From the NCBI GenBank assembly GCA_024236215.1, contig JACKKX010000005.1:275196-339195 (forward strand): a DNA stretch of 64,000 nucleotides. The letters run 5' to 3'. Under the pieces are notes generated by a model that ran no database searches, was not told where the DNA came from, and worked only from the letters and a program-made list of their open reading frames with translations. The DNA comes from Novosphingobium sp. GTDB lineage: Bacteria; Pseudomonadota; Alphaproteobacteria; Sphingomonadales; Sphingomonadaceae. Below, one piece after another: positions 9,751 to 19,661 of this stretch. A program made the position numbers and the translations under genes. Position 1 is the first letter of the stretch. Each line of letters starts with the position of its first letter.

Positions 9751-9779
9751 GCCGGGCCGCAGCGATGCGGCCCGGCTTT
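9751..9779 (+). terminator. intrinsic terminator after rplY
   Basis: GCCGGGCCGCA at 9751-9761 pairs perfectly with TGCGGCCCGGC at 9766-9776 around a GCGA loop, followed by a TTTC run. It lies between rplY and pth and ends about 15 bases before the pth start, so it may attenuate rather than fully block pth transcription. Confidence 0.85.
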
Positions 9780-9794
9780 CGCTTGGAGGAACAC

Positions 9795-10364
9795 GTGCAG
9801 CTCTGGGTCGGCCTCGGCAATCCCGGTCCGCAATATGCCATGCACCGCCACAATGTGGGGTTCATGGCGCTCGACACCATTGCCGAGGTGCACGGCTTTG
9901 GCCCCGAGCAGAAGAAGTTCCAGGGCTGGCTGCGCGAAGGGCGGATCGGCGGGCACAAGGTGCTGCTGCTCAAACCCGCCACCTTCATGAACGAAAGCGG
10001 GCGTTCGGTGGGCGAGGCGCTGCGCTTCTACAAACTCGGCCCCGATGCCCTGACCGTGTTCCACGACGAGCTCGATCTCGCCCCCTTCAAGGTCAAGGTC
10101 CGCACCGGCGGGGGCCTGGCGGGCCACAACGGTCTGCGCTCGATCGACCAGCACCTCGGCCCCGATTTCCGCCGGGTCCGCCTCGGCATCGGCCACCCCG
10201 GCCACAAGGACCGCGTAACCGGCCATGTCCTGGGCAACTATGCCAAGGCGGAAATGGACGATCTGGCCGAGATGCTGGGCGCCGTGGCCGCCGAGGCCGA
10301 GTGGCTGGCGAAGGGCGATGACGCGCGGTTTATGAGTGATGTGGCGCTGCGGATCAGGGATTGA
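9795..10364 (+). CDS. pth: peptidyl-tRNA hydrolase
   Basis: Releases tRNA from peptidyl-tRNA that has dropped off ribosomes. The product is about 189 residues. Diagnostic segments are WVGLGNPGPQYAMHRHNVGF with the catalytic His, KPATFMNESG, FHDELDL, and GGGLAGHNGLRSI. The start is GTG 9795, preceded by GGAGGA with good spacing; the frame further upstream overlaps the terminator hairpin. It follows rplY. Confidence 0.95.
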   Translation: MQLWVGLGNPGPQYAMHRHNVGFMALDTIAEVHGFGPEQKKFQGWLREGRIGGHKVLLLKPATFMNESGRSVGEALRFYKLGPDALTVFHDELDLAPFKVKVRTGGGLAGHNGLRSIDQHLGPDFRRVRLGIGHPGHKDRVTGHVLGNYAKAEMDDLAEMLGAVAAEAEWLAKGDDARFMSDVALRIRD

Positions 10365-10367
10365 AGC

Positions 10368-10805
10368 ATGGCCGATCAACGAAACTTTCTCGATGTATCC
10401 CCGCGCCAGGGTGCTCTTTTTTTCGGAGCAGCGGAAGACGGTCAGGTCGTCATGCTCAATCTGCTCCGCTTTCGGAAACAAGCAGACTATTCGCACGCGC
10501 CGCAGCTCGAACCAGACGGCGGTATTACCGGCCGCGAAGCCTATGATCGCTACATGCACGAGATGGAACCATTGCTTCTGGCCAGCGGCGGCGAAGTGCT
10601 GTTTTCCGGGTCGGCAGCGGGATTTCTGATCGGTCCCGAGGACGAATACTGGGATCATGTGCTGCTGGTGCGCCAAGCCAGCAAGGCTGCCTTCCTGGCT
10701 TTCGCCAGTGATCCGCAGGCCGTCATGGTTACAGCACATCGCACAGCAGCGGTGGCGGATTCACGGCTACTGCCCTGTCGGCCGGAGCGAACGGCTGGCA
10801 ATTGA
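10368..10805 (+). CDS. DUF1330-like protein
   Basis: A 145-residue protein with the pattern of the dimeric alpha-beta barrel DUF1330 family: VVMLNLLRFR, then YDRYMHEMEPLL, GGEVLFSG, and a DHVLLVRQASKAAFLAF region. No catalytic residue can be named. It begins four bases after pth. The codon use is somewhat less GC-rich than that of its neighbours, especially near the start. Confidence 0.65.
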   Translation: MADQRNFLDVSPRQGALFFGAAEDGQVVMLNLLRFRKQADYSHAPQLEPDGGITGREAYDRYMHEMEPLLLASGGEVLFSGSAAGFLIGPEDEYWDHVLLVRQASKAAFLAFASDPQAVMVTAHRTAAVADSRLLPCRPERTAGN

Positions 10806-10853
10806 ACAAGTCGGGCGCTAAGGCGCGCCGCGCGTGAGCTATCGGAGGAAGAA

Positions 10854-11954
10854 ATGGGTTTCCGCTGCGGTATCGTCGGGCTGCCGAATGTCGGCAAGTC
10901 CACCCTCTTCAATGCGCTGACCGAGACGCAAGCGGCGCAGGCGGCGAACTATCCGTTCTGCACGATCGAACCCAATGTCGGTCAGGTGGGCGTGCCCGAT
11001 CCCCGGCTTGACAAGCTGGCCGCAATCGCCGGCAGCCAGAAGATCATTCCCACCCAGCTTGGCTTCGTCGATATCGCGGGGCTGGTGCGCGGCGCCTCCA
11101 AGGGTGAAGGCCTGGGCAACCAGTTCCTGGGCAATATCCGCGAGGTCGATGCCATCGTCCACGTGCTGCGCTGCTTCGAGAACGACGATATCCAGCATGT
11201 AGACAACCGGGTCGATCCGGTCTCGGATGCGGAAACGGTTGAGACCGAGCTGATGCTGGCGGACCTCGAAAGCCTGGAGAAGCGCGTGCCCGCCGCGCAG
11301 AAAAAGGCCACCGGCGGCGACAAGGAAGCAAAGCTGATGGCCTCGGTGCTGGGCCAGGCACTTGAGCTGCTGCGCGAGGGCAAGCCCGCGCGGCTGACCC
11401 AGCCCAAGGATGACGAGGAGCTGCGCATCTTCCGCCAGGCCCAGCTGCTCACCGCCAAGCCGGTGCTCTACGTCTGCAACGTCGAGGAAGAGAGCGCCGC
11501 CGAGGGCAACGCCTTTTCCGCGCGGGTGATCGAAAAGGCCCGGGCCGAGGGCGCCGAGGCGGTGATCGTTTCGGCCGCGATCGAAAGCGAACTGGTTGGC
11601 ATGGAGATGGACGAGCGGCTGGCCTATCTCGAGGAAATGGGGCTGCACGAAACCGGCCTCAACCGCGTGATCCGCGCGGGATACGAGTTGCTCCACCTCA
11701 TCACCTTCTTCACCGTAGGCCCCAAGGAGGCCCGCGCCTGGACCGTGCACAAGGGCGCCAAGGCCCCCGAGGCGGCGGGCGAGATTCATTCCGATATGCA
11801 ACGTGGCTTCATCCGCGCCGAAACCATCGCCTTTGACGATTACATCGCGCTGGGCGGCGAAGGCGGGGCCAAGGACGCCGGCAAGCTGCGGCAGGAAGGC
11901 AAGGAATATGTCGTGCAGGACGGCGATGTGCTGCACTTCAAGTTCAACGTCTGA
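10854..11954 (+). CDS. ychF: redox-regulated ATPase/GTPase YchF (Obg family)
   Basis: The 366-residue protein is a P-loop NTPase of the OLA1/YchF family, binding ribosomes and preferring ATP. The G1 motif GIVGLPNVGKSTLFNAL lies at residues 5-21, FVDIAGLVRGAS is the G3 region, and the C-terminal TGS domain ends with the typical GKEYVVQDGDVLHFKFNV. Length and both ends fit the family, and a GGAGGAAG ribosome site precedes ATG 10854. Confidence 0.97.
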   Translation: MGFRCGIVGLPNVGKSTLFNALTETQAAQAANYPFCTIEPNVGQVGVPDPRLDKLAAIAGSQKIIPTQLGFVDIAGLVRGASKGEGLGNQFLGNIREVDAIVHVLRCFENDDIQHVDNRVDPVSDAETVETELMLADLESLEKRVPAAQKKATGGDKEAKLMASVLGQALELLREGKPARLTQPKDDEELRIFRQAQLLTAKPVLYVCNVEEESAAEGNAFSARVIEKARAEGAEAVIVSAAIESELVGMEMDERLAYLEEMGLHETGLNRVIRAGYELLHLITFFTVGPKEARAWTVHKGAKAPEAAGEIHSDMQRGFIRAETIAFDDYIALGGEGGAKDAGKLRQEGKEYVVQDGDVLHFKFNV

Positions 11955-11965
11955 GGCACCGGCCT

Positions 11966-12886
11966 TCAGCCCTCGAGCGGATCCTTGTTGCGGCCGAACA
12001 GGCCCATGATCCTGTTCTTGAGCACCGCGAACCCGGCAACCACGGCGATCAGCAGTGGCTTCAGGAACTTGAGCAGGATCGCGAAGATCCCCAGCTTTTT
12101 GGCCACTGCCACCCCGACTCCGGCGGCGACGAGCCCGCCGATGCCGTATTCGGCCTTCTTGTCGAGACTGGGATCGAAATCGGCATAACGCGCGCCGGGA
12201 TCGAAGCTGGCATGGCTGGCGAATTCGTGCGCGGCGGCCTTGACCTCGGCCAGGTGGTTCATCCCCGAGATGAGATTGAGGCTGAGCACCCCGCCCCGCC
12301 CCAGCGAGCGCACATCGTAATTGAGCGTGTGGACCGGGCTGCCCTCGAACTCGATCTCCTGTGCCCAGACAACCGAGTGATCGGCCTTGTCGTAGTTGGG
12401 CTGTTCGGCCCAGCCGGTCAGGTGCAGCGCGGGATAGCCCTCCCCCTTGCGCCGCTCGTTAACGGCGCTCTCGTCCGAGCGCATCTGCTCGAGCAGTTCG
12501 GCGTAATCGACCGAGGCGGCATCGTCGTCGGCGACATAGCCGCTGGGATCGTAGGTGATCACCGCGCCCCAGTTGTCCTCAAGCGGCGACTTGCCGGCCT
12601 GCATCACCATCCCCAGTACGCCCTCGGCCGAAGCCGGAGGATTGCCCCACAGATCCACCAGGATCGTGCGCGCGTCTTCGGGCGAATAGAAATCGTAGGC
12701 ATTGCCCAGATCGAGCGTGGCGCGTGCCTCCGGCAGAGGGATCCTGCCATGTTGAGGCTTGAGCGACTTCGCCGTCGCGGCAAGCTGTTGCTCGCTTGGC
12801 GGGGCGGCATTTTGCGCGGCGAGCGGAGCCGTCGCCACTGTCAGCGCCAGCGCCAGCGCGGTGGCGGCCCTCTTGTCTATTTTCAT
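11966..12886 (-). CDS. DUF2167 family membrane protein
   Basis: A product of about 306 residues with a signal peptide (ATAPLAAQNA) and a large extracytoplasmic domain with the DUF2167 pattern (HGRIPLPEARATLDLGNAYDFYSPEDAR, DNWGAVITYDPSGYV). The C-terminal half has two hydrophobic stretches (about 248-262 and 268-285) and a short basic tail. ATG 12886 is chosen because it leads directly into the signal peptide; the longer frame up to 13000 does not. The gene converges on ychF with 11 bases between them. Function unknown. Confidence 0.8.
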   Translation of the reverse strand: MKIDKRAATALALALTVATAPLAAQNAAPPSEQQLAATAKSLKPQHGRIPLPEARATLDLGNAYDFYSPEDARTILVDLWGNPPASAEGVLGMVMQAGKSPLEDNWGAVITYDPSGYVADDDAASVDYAELLEQMRSDESAVNERRKGEGYPALHLTGWAEQPNYDKADHSVVWAQEIEFEGSPVHTLNYDVRSLGRGGVLSLNLISGMNHLAEVKAAAHEFASHASFDPGARYADFDPSLDKKAEYGIGGLVAAGVGVAVAKKLGIFAILLKFLKPLLIAVVAGFAVLKNRIMGLFGRNKDPLEG

Positions 12887-13019
12887 GCCGTGAATCCCCC
12901 TTCGATACCGCGCGATTGGAGGTCCAAACCGCTGACGGGTCAAGCAAAAGATGCTTCGCTTCAGGGCTTTGCTTCGAGAGCCTTCTGTTGCCGCCCGCAC
13001 GGTGCTAACGCTGGCGCCG

Positions 13020-13337
13020 ATGCTGCGCCGCTTGTGCCTTGCCCTGTTGATCCTGTGCCTGAGCGTTCCGGCCGCGATGCCGACCGGAGCGATGGCGGTT
13101 GAGGCCCAGTCCGCGGCAATGGAGCATCACCGCCACCATCATCCGGCAGACAGTTCCCAGCACGATCACGGCGATCACGCCGCCAAGCACGAATGTATCG
13201 GCTGTGCCGCCCCGCTCGATCGCCAGCCCTACCTCATGGCCGCTCCCGCACCGCGCGGCCCGCTGACCCGCCCGGGTCTTGCCGCCATCCTGCCCGAAAC
13301 CCGCGCCGGACCGGAAGTTCCCCCGCCGCGCGGGTGA
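13020..13337 (+). CDS. small exported histidine-rich protein
   Basis: About 105 residues. A signal peptide (residues 1-29) is followed by a histidine-rich stretch, EHHRHHHPADSSQHDHGDHA, and a single CIGC motif, which suggests metal binding, perhaps copper. ATG 13020 is preferred because it starts the signal peptide; the frame is open from 12951. It lies 55 bases before an outer-membrane protein that also has a His/Met-rich N terminus, so the two probably form one operon. Annotation by composition only. Confidence 0.5.
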   Translation: MLRRLCLALLILCLSVPAAMPTGAMAVEAQSAAMEHHRHHHPADSSQHDHGDHAAKHECIGCAAPLDRQPYLMAAPAPRGPLTRPGLAAILPETRAGPEVPPPRG

Positions 13338-13392
13338 AATCCGCCGGGCGGCGATCCGTCGCCCCGATGCAGATTTCATACAGGACAAGACA

Positions 13393-14664
13393 ATGAAACA
13401 TTTGATTTTCCCGGCATTGCTGGGCGTGGCCGCCTTGGCCGCTCCGGCCCTGGCACAGGATCATTCTGGCCACGAGGGTCACGATATGGGCGGCATGAGC
13501 GGTATGTACATCGGTGAAATGGGGCCGAAGGATTCTGCTGGGCCATCGGGCCAAGGCTCCGGCACCTCCCGCCTTCCCGGCAACGAAGGCGCAATGCACG
13601 GCCTGCACATCATGGCGGGCGACTGGATGCTGATGGCCCACGGCTATGTCTCGGCGCAGTATACCGACCACAAGGGGCCGCGCGGCGACGACAAGGTCTA
13701 CGTCACTTCGATGGCGATGCTGACTGCCGGGCGCGATACCGTCTGGGGCAAGGTCCAGCTCAAATCGATGTTCAGCCTCGAGCCGCTGATGGACCCATCG
13801 GGCTATCCCAACCTGTTCGCCACCGGAGAAACCGCGCACGGCGCGCCGATCGTCGATCGCCAGCATCCGCATGACCTGTTCATGGAGCTGGCGGCGCGGA
13901 TCGATCTGGACGCCGGAAAGGGTTCGTTCATTCTCTATGGCGGCCCGGTGGGAGAGCCCGCGCTCGGCCCCTCGGCCTTCATGCACCGCGGCTCGGCGCG
14001 CAACAATCCCGAGCCGCCGATCACCCACCACTGGTTCGATTCGACCCACATCACCTATGGGGTGATCACGGTGGGCTATTCGGCCCCCAAGTGGCAGATC
14101 GAAACCAGCGCGTTTCGCGGCGCCGAGCCCGACGAGCGGCGCTGGAATATCGAAACGCCCAAGCTGGATAGCTGGTCTGTCCGCGCCACGCTGAACCCCT
14201 CGCCCGCCTGGTCGCTTCAGGCGAGCTATGGCGAGATCAAGCAGCCCGAAAGCACGCATCCCGGCGAGGACGAACACCGCTTCACCGCTTCGGCCCACTA
14301 CGCGCGTGGCGGGCTCAGTGCGATGGCGGCCTTTTCCGCCAAGAAGCGCGTTCCGGGCGAGACGCTGAGCGCCTGGCTGGGTGAGGTCAACTGGGACCTT
14401 GACCGGCATAACAGCCTGTTCGGGCGGATCGAAAACGTCGCCAACGACGAGCTGTTCCCCGACCATCACGATCCGCTGCACGACCTTCCCATTCGGGTGA
14501 CCAAGTTCCAGGCCGGCTATGCCCGCCATGTCCCGCTCGGCGCCTTCGATCTGGCGCTGGGCGGATCGCTGAGCGCCTTTGCCAAACCGGCGGCGCTTGA
14601 CGCGGCCTATGGCAGCAACCCATGGGGCTACACCGTGTTTGCAAAGCTAAGTCTGGGGAGCTGA
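13393..14664 (+). CDS. outer-membrane beta-barrel protein with His/Met-rich N terminus
   Basis: About 423 residues. After a signal peptide (residues 1-21) comes a His/Met-rich segment (HSGHEGHDMGGMSGM), then a barrel-like sequence of alternating aromatic strands ending in the aromatic-rich YGSNPWGYTVFAKLSLGS. Conserved-looking motifs are HPHDLFMELA and HHWFDSTHI. Similar proteins sit in copper-resistance neighbourhoods of sphingomonads, so a role in metal handling is plausible but inferred. ATG 13393 starts the signal peptide. The MaoC-like gene follows two bases later. Confidence 0.6.
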   Translation: MKHLIFPALLGVAALAAPALAQDHSGHEGHDMGGMSGMYIGEMGPKDSAGPSGQGSGTSRLPGNEGAMHGLHIMAGDWMLMAHGYVSAQYTDHKGPRGDDKVYVTSMAMLTAGRDTVWGKVQLKSMFSLEPLMDPSGYPNLFATGETAHGAPIVDRQHPHDLFMELAARIDLDAGKGSFILYGGPVGEPALGPSAFMHRGSARNNPEPPITHHWFDSTHITYGVITVGYSAPKWQIETSAFRGAEPDERRWNIETPKLDSWSVRATLNPSPAWSLQASYGEIKQPESTHPGEDEHRFTASAHYARGGLSAMAAFSAKKRVPGETLSAWLGEVNWDLDRHNSLFGRIENVANDELFPDHHDPLHDLPIRVTKFQAGYARHVPLGAFDLALGGSLSAFAKPAALDAAYGSNPWGYTVFAKLSLGS

Positions 14665-14666
14665 TC

Positions 14667-15128
14667 GTGGAGGAGGAAGGGCTGGTCTATTTCGAGGACC
14701 TCGAAGTTGGCGCAAAGGCCGCTTTCGGCATGTATGCGGTAACCCGCGAAGAGGTGATCGACTTCGCTTCGAAATACGATCCCCAGCCCTTCCACCTTTC
14801 CGACGAGGCCGCCGCGCAAACCCACTTCGGGCGGCTTTCCGCCAGCGGCTGGCACACCTGCGCGATGGTCATGCGGATGCTGGTGGACAACATTACCGAG
14901 CGCAAACAGGCGGGCCTTGGCTCGCCGGGCCTCGATGAGCTGCGCTGGCTGCGTCCGGTCTATCCCGGCGACGTGCTGCGCGTGGAAACCGAGATCGTGG
15001 GCAAGCGTAAGAGCCAGTCGCGCCCAGAGATGGGCTCGTTCCAGTCACTGGTGACGGTGTTCAATCAGGATGACGTGGCGGTCTGCACGATGAAGTCGAT
15101 CGGCCTGATCCGGGTGCGGGGAATTTGA
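14667..15128 (+). CDS. MaoC-like dehydratase
   Basis: The product of about 153 residues has the hot-dog fold of the MaoC/(R)-specific enoyl-CoA hydratase family: VTREEVIDFASKYDPQPFHLSDEAA carries the hydratase Asp and His, and SGWHTCAMVMRML and LRWLRPVYPGDVLRVE follow. The likely reaction is hydration of an enoyl-CoA, but the substrate is unknown. GTG 14667 has GGGAG upstream and no other start gives a better fit. It runs towards mutL, which ends six bases further on. Confidence 0.85.
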   Translation: MEEEGLVYFEDLEVGAKAAFGMYAVTREEVIDFASKYDPQPFHLSDEAAAQTHFGRLSASGWHTCAMVMRMLVDNITERKQAGLGSPGLDELRWLRPVYPGDVLRVETEIVGKRKSQSRPEMGSFQSLVTVFNQDDVAVCTMKSIGLIRVRGI

Positions 15129-15134
15129 AGTAGC

Positions 15135-16922
15135 CTACTTTCGACCGAACAGCTTCTCGACATCGCCCATCGACAACTTTACCCAGGTCGGGCGGCCGTG
15201 GTTGCACTGGCCGGAGCGCGGGGTGGCTTCCATTTCGCGCAGCAGAGCGTTCATTTCCGTCACCGAAAGGCTGCGCCCGGCGCGCACCGAGCCATGGCAG
15301 GCCATGGTTGCCAGCACATGGTCGATCCGTTCGCCCAGCACCAGCGCGGCGCCGTTCTGGGCCAGATCGTCGGCAATGTCGCGGATCAGCGCCTGGACAT
15401 CGCCCTTGCCCAGAACCGAGGGCACCGCGCGGACAAGCAGGGCGGTGGGGCCAAAGCGCTCGATCGCCAGGCCATAGCCGGCCAGCACTGGCGCGGCGCC
15501 TTCCACCCGGTCGGCATCGGGCTCGTCGAGCTCCACCACTTCGGGGATCAGCAGCGCCTGGCTGACGGAAACCGCCCCCTGCGCGCCCGCCGCCTTGAGC
15601 CGTTCAAGCACCAGGCGCTCGTGCGCGGCGTGCTGATCGACGATCACCAGTCCGTCTTCTGCCTCGGCGACGATGTAGGTCTGGGCTACCTGCCCGCGCG
15701 CGACCCCCAGCGGATGCTCCGCAGCCGGCGCCTGCTCGGCCGCTTCGGCGCGGGCGGCGGGCGGGGCCAGCACTTCGGCTTCGTATCCGCGCCAAACCCG
15801 CGAAGCCTCGCGCAGCGCGGGCGCGGCGTGCTCCCGCGCGAACAGCGAGGCCAGCGCCGGGGCCGGTTCACGCGCGATCGGCTCGCTCTGCCAACTGGCC
15901 ATCGCGCTTGCGGCGGGGGCCTGGGCGCTGCGCTGCCCGGCGCTGTCAAGCGCGTGGCGCAGCCCCGAAACGATGAACCCGCGCACGAAGGCCGGATCGC
16001 GAAAGCGCACCTCGGTCTTGGCCGGATGGACGTTCACGTCCACCTCCTCGGGCGGAATGTCGAGGAACAGCGCCAGCACGGCGTGGCGATCGCGCGCCAG
16101 CATATCGGCATAGGCTCCGCGCACCGCCCCGGCGAGCAGCCGGTCCTTCACCGGGCGGCCATTGACGAACAGATACTGGTGATCGGCCACCCCGCGGTTG
16201 TAGGTTGGCAGCCCCGCCACTCCCGTGAGCCGCGCCGGGCCGCGCTCGAGCGCGATCGCCACCCCGTCCTCGGCCAGTTCGCGCGCGACGATTTGCGCCA
16301 CCCGCGCGGCCAGGCTGTCACCCCCCTGCACCGCCAGCACCCGGCGCCCGTCATGCTCCAGCGTGAAGCCGATTTCGGGCCGGGCCATCGCCAGGCGGCG
16401 CACCACATCGAGGCAGGCAGCGTATTCACTGCGCGCCGAGCGCAGGAACTTGCGCCGCGCGGGAACCTTGCCGAACAGATCCTCGACCCGGATCCGCGTT
16501 CCAGGGGGAAGCGCAGCCGGCCCCTCGCCCGCCGGCACTCCGTGGTCGACCACCCGCCGCCAGCCCTCTCCCTGCCCGCGAACCCGGCTTTCCAGCGTCA
16601 GCCGCGCGACCGAGGCGATCGAAGGCAGCGCCTCGCCGCGAAAGCCCATCGTCGCGACCAGCTCGATATGTTCGTCGGGCAGTTTGGAGGTGGCGTGGCG
16701 TTCGAGCGCGAGGGCTATTTCATCCGCGGTCATCCCGCAGCCGTCGTCGCTCACCTCGATCCCGCCCAGCCCGCCTTCGCTCAGCCGCACCGCGATGCTG
16801 CGCGATCCGGCGTCGATGGCGTTTTCGACCAGCTCCTTGAGCGCCGATGCCGGGCGCTCGACCACCTCGCCCGCGGCGATGCGGTTGACCAGTTCCTCGG
16901 GCAGGCGGCGGATTGTGGGCAT
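15135..16922 (-). CDS. mutL: DNA mismatch repair protein MutL
   Basis: About 595 residues, coupling mismatch recognition by MutS to strand removal. The N-terminal GHKL ATPase domain shows LPEELVNRIAAGEVVERPAS and ELVENAIDAGS. The C-terminal domain contains DQHAAHERLVLE beginning near residue 429, which is the DQHA(X)2E(X)4E metal site of nicking MutL proteins, so this MutL should be an endonuclease, as expected where MutH is absent. A CNHGRPTW segment near the end matches the second metal-site motif. The start is ATG 16922; the frame extends to 16994 without family match. Confidence 0.96.
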   Translation of the reverse strand: MPTIRRLPEELVNRIAAGEVVERPASALKELVENAIDAGSRSIAVRLSEGGLGGIEVSDDGCGMTADEIALALERHATSKLPDEHIELVATMGFRGEALPSIASVARLTLESRVRGQGEGWRRVVDHGVPAGEGPAALPPGTRIRVEDLFGKVPARRKFLRSARSEYAACLDVVRRLAMARPEIGFTLEHDGRRVLAVQGGDSLAARVAQIVARELAEDGVAIALERGPARLTGVAGLPTYNRGVADHQYLFVNGRPVKDRLLAGAVRGAYADMLARDRHAVLALFLDIPPEEVDVNVHPAKTEVRFRDPAFVRGFIVSGLRHALDSAGQRSAQAPAASAMASWQSEPIAREPAPALASLFAREHAAPALREASRVWRGYEAEVLAPPAARAEAAEQAPAAEHPLGVARGQVAQTYIVAEAEDGLVIVDQHAAHERLVLERLKAAGAQGAVSVSQALLIPEVVELDEPDADRVEGAAPVLAGYGLAIERFGPTALLVRAVPSVLGKGDVQALIRDIADDLAQNGAALVLGERIDHVLATMACHGSVRAGRSLSVTEMNALLREMEATPRSGQCNHGRPTWVKLSMGDVEKLFGRK

Positions 16923-16936
16923 GGACCGGACGCTAG

Positions 16937-18157
<1,221 letters not shown>

Positions 18158-18210
18158 GGCAACCCTGGGCCGGGTGATGCAACCCGCTGCCCGCAAGGAG
18201 TAGGCCAGGC

Positions 18211-19110
18211 ATGGCGTCGCCGAGCAATCGCCGCCCGGGCTATTCGCGCAAGGCCCAGTTCGGCACCTTTTTCGGCTATCTGGCTGCTGCCGTCGGCGTG
18301 CTCGCCGGGGGCGGGCTGCTGATCGCTTCGGCGAGCAATTCCGAATCCTTTTCCTCGCTGCGCGGCGCTGCAGGCGATGCTGCCGCGCCGGCCGGCGAAG
18401 TATCGGCCAAGGTGCGCAGCACGGGCGATGGCTTCGCCGCGACGCTGGCCGGCTATTTCACCCGCGGCAGCCGCGTATCACGGCTTGAGCGCGAGGTTGC
18501 CGAGGCGCGCGTCCGCGATGCCGAAGCCAGGGCGCTCAAGGATGAGAATGTGCGGCTCAAGGCCCTGATCGGGCTTGCGGCGACCGAGCCAAAGCCGGTG
18601 GCAGTCACCCGCCTGATCGGGTCGACCAGCTCCAGCACGCGCCGCTTCGCGCTGCTCGGCGCCGGTTCGGCCCAGGGCGTTGCGGTCGGCATGCCGGTCC
18701 GCTCGCCGCTGGGGCTGGTTGGCCGTGTGCTCGAGGTGGGCCGCAATTCGGCGCGGGTCCTGCTCATTACCGACAGCGAATCGATGGTCCCCGTGCGCCG
18801 CGCCAGCGACGGGATCGAGGCTTTTGCCACTGGCCAGAGCAATGGCACCCTGCAGCTTCGGCTGATCAATTCGGGGGTCAATCCGCTGCGCAAGGGGGAT
18901 GCCTTCGTGACCTCGGGCCAGGGCGGGCTGTTCCGTCCGGGGACCGCTGTGGCAGTGGTCGAGAACCTGACCCGCGACGGCGCGGTTGCCCGCCCGCTCA
19001 GCGATCCGGGCGCAACCGATTTCGTGGCGGTCTATCCGCTGTGGGACGAAGCGCTGAAGGGCGCCGAGCTCAAGCCTGAGCCGGGCGCCAGACCGGCGGG
19101 AGCACGCTGA
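18211..19110 (+). CDS. mreC: rod shape-determining protein MreC
   Basis: The 299-residue bitopic protein has one membrane helix at about residues 20-42, a coiled-coil stretch (LEREVAEARVRDAEARALKDEN) and the periplasmic beta domains with GVAVGMPVRSPLGLVGRV and VTSGQGGLFRPG. It scaffolds PBP2 and the other elongasome proteins. It starts 53 bases after mreB and its stop overlaps the mreD start by one base. Confidence 0.93.
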   Translation: MASPSNRRPGYSRKAQFGTFFGYLAAAVGVLAGGGLLIASASNSESFSSLRGAAGDAAAPAGEVSAKVRSTGDGFAATLAGYFTRGSRVSRLEREVAEARVRDAEARALKDENVRLKALIGLAATEPKPVAVTRLIGSTSSSTRRFALLGAGSAQGVAVGMPVRSPLGLVGRVLEVGRNSARVLLITDSESMVPVRRASDGIEAFATGQSNGTLQLRLINSGVNPLRKGDAFVTSGQGGLFRPGTAVAVVENLTRDGAVARPLSDPGATDFVAVYPLWDEALKGAELKPEPGARPAGAR

Positions 19111-19661
19111 TGGCGCAAACGCTCGGCGATGCGCTGACCGATCTTTCGCGGCCCCGTATCAACCGCTCGCCCTCGCCGCTGCTCGCGCTCGCCATGCCCT
19201 GGCTGGTGATCGCGCTGGGCAGCCTCAGCCCCTATTGGCCGCTGGTGGCATCGGCTCCGGTGGTTCCTCCGCTCGGTTTCATGGCACTGATCGCCTGGCA
19301 GCAGGCCCGGCCCGGCCTGCTCCCCGTCTGGGCCGGGCTGCCACTTGGCCTGTTCGACGATCTGTTCAGCGGCCAACCCATGGGATCGGCCCTGCTGCTG
19401 TGGTCGCTGGCGATGATCGCGCTCGATACGATCGAGCTGCGCACCCCGTGGCGCAATTTCCTCAGCACCTGGGCTGTGGCGGTGGCGATGATTGCCGCCT
19501 ACCTGGTGCTGACCTTGCTGATCGCCACCCACGGAGCCGGGCGGACCTTGCCGACGGTCCTGATCCCGCAACTGGTACTCTCGCTTCTGCTCTACCCGCT
19601 CGTCGCGCGCCTGGTCGCTGCGGCCGATCGGCTGCGGCTCGTCCAGCTGAGGCAAATCTAG
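19110..19661 (+). CDS. mreD: rod shape-determining protein MreD
   Basis: A 183-residue integral membrane protein with about five hydrophobic helices and the family pattern WAGLPLGLFDDLFSGQPMGSA. It partners MreC in the elongasome. Its ATG shares one base with the mreC stop, and mrdA follows with no gap, so all are translated together. Divergent in sequence, as MreD usually is, but the context is decisive. Confidence 0.85.
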   Translation: MAQTLGDALTDLSRPRINRSPSPLLALAMPWLVIALGSLSPYWPLVASAPVVPPLGFMALIAWQQARPGLLPVWAGLPLGLFDDLFSGQPMGSALLLWSLAMIALDTIELRTPWRNFLSTWAVAVAMIAAYLVLTLLIATHGAGRTLPTVLIPQLVLSLLLYPLVARLVAAADRLRLVQLRQI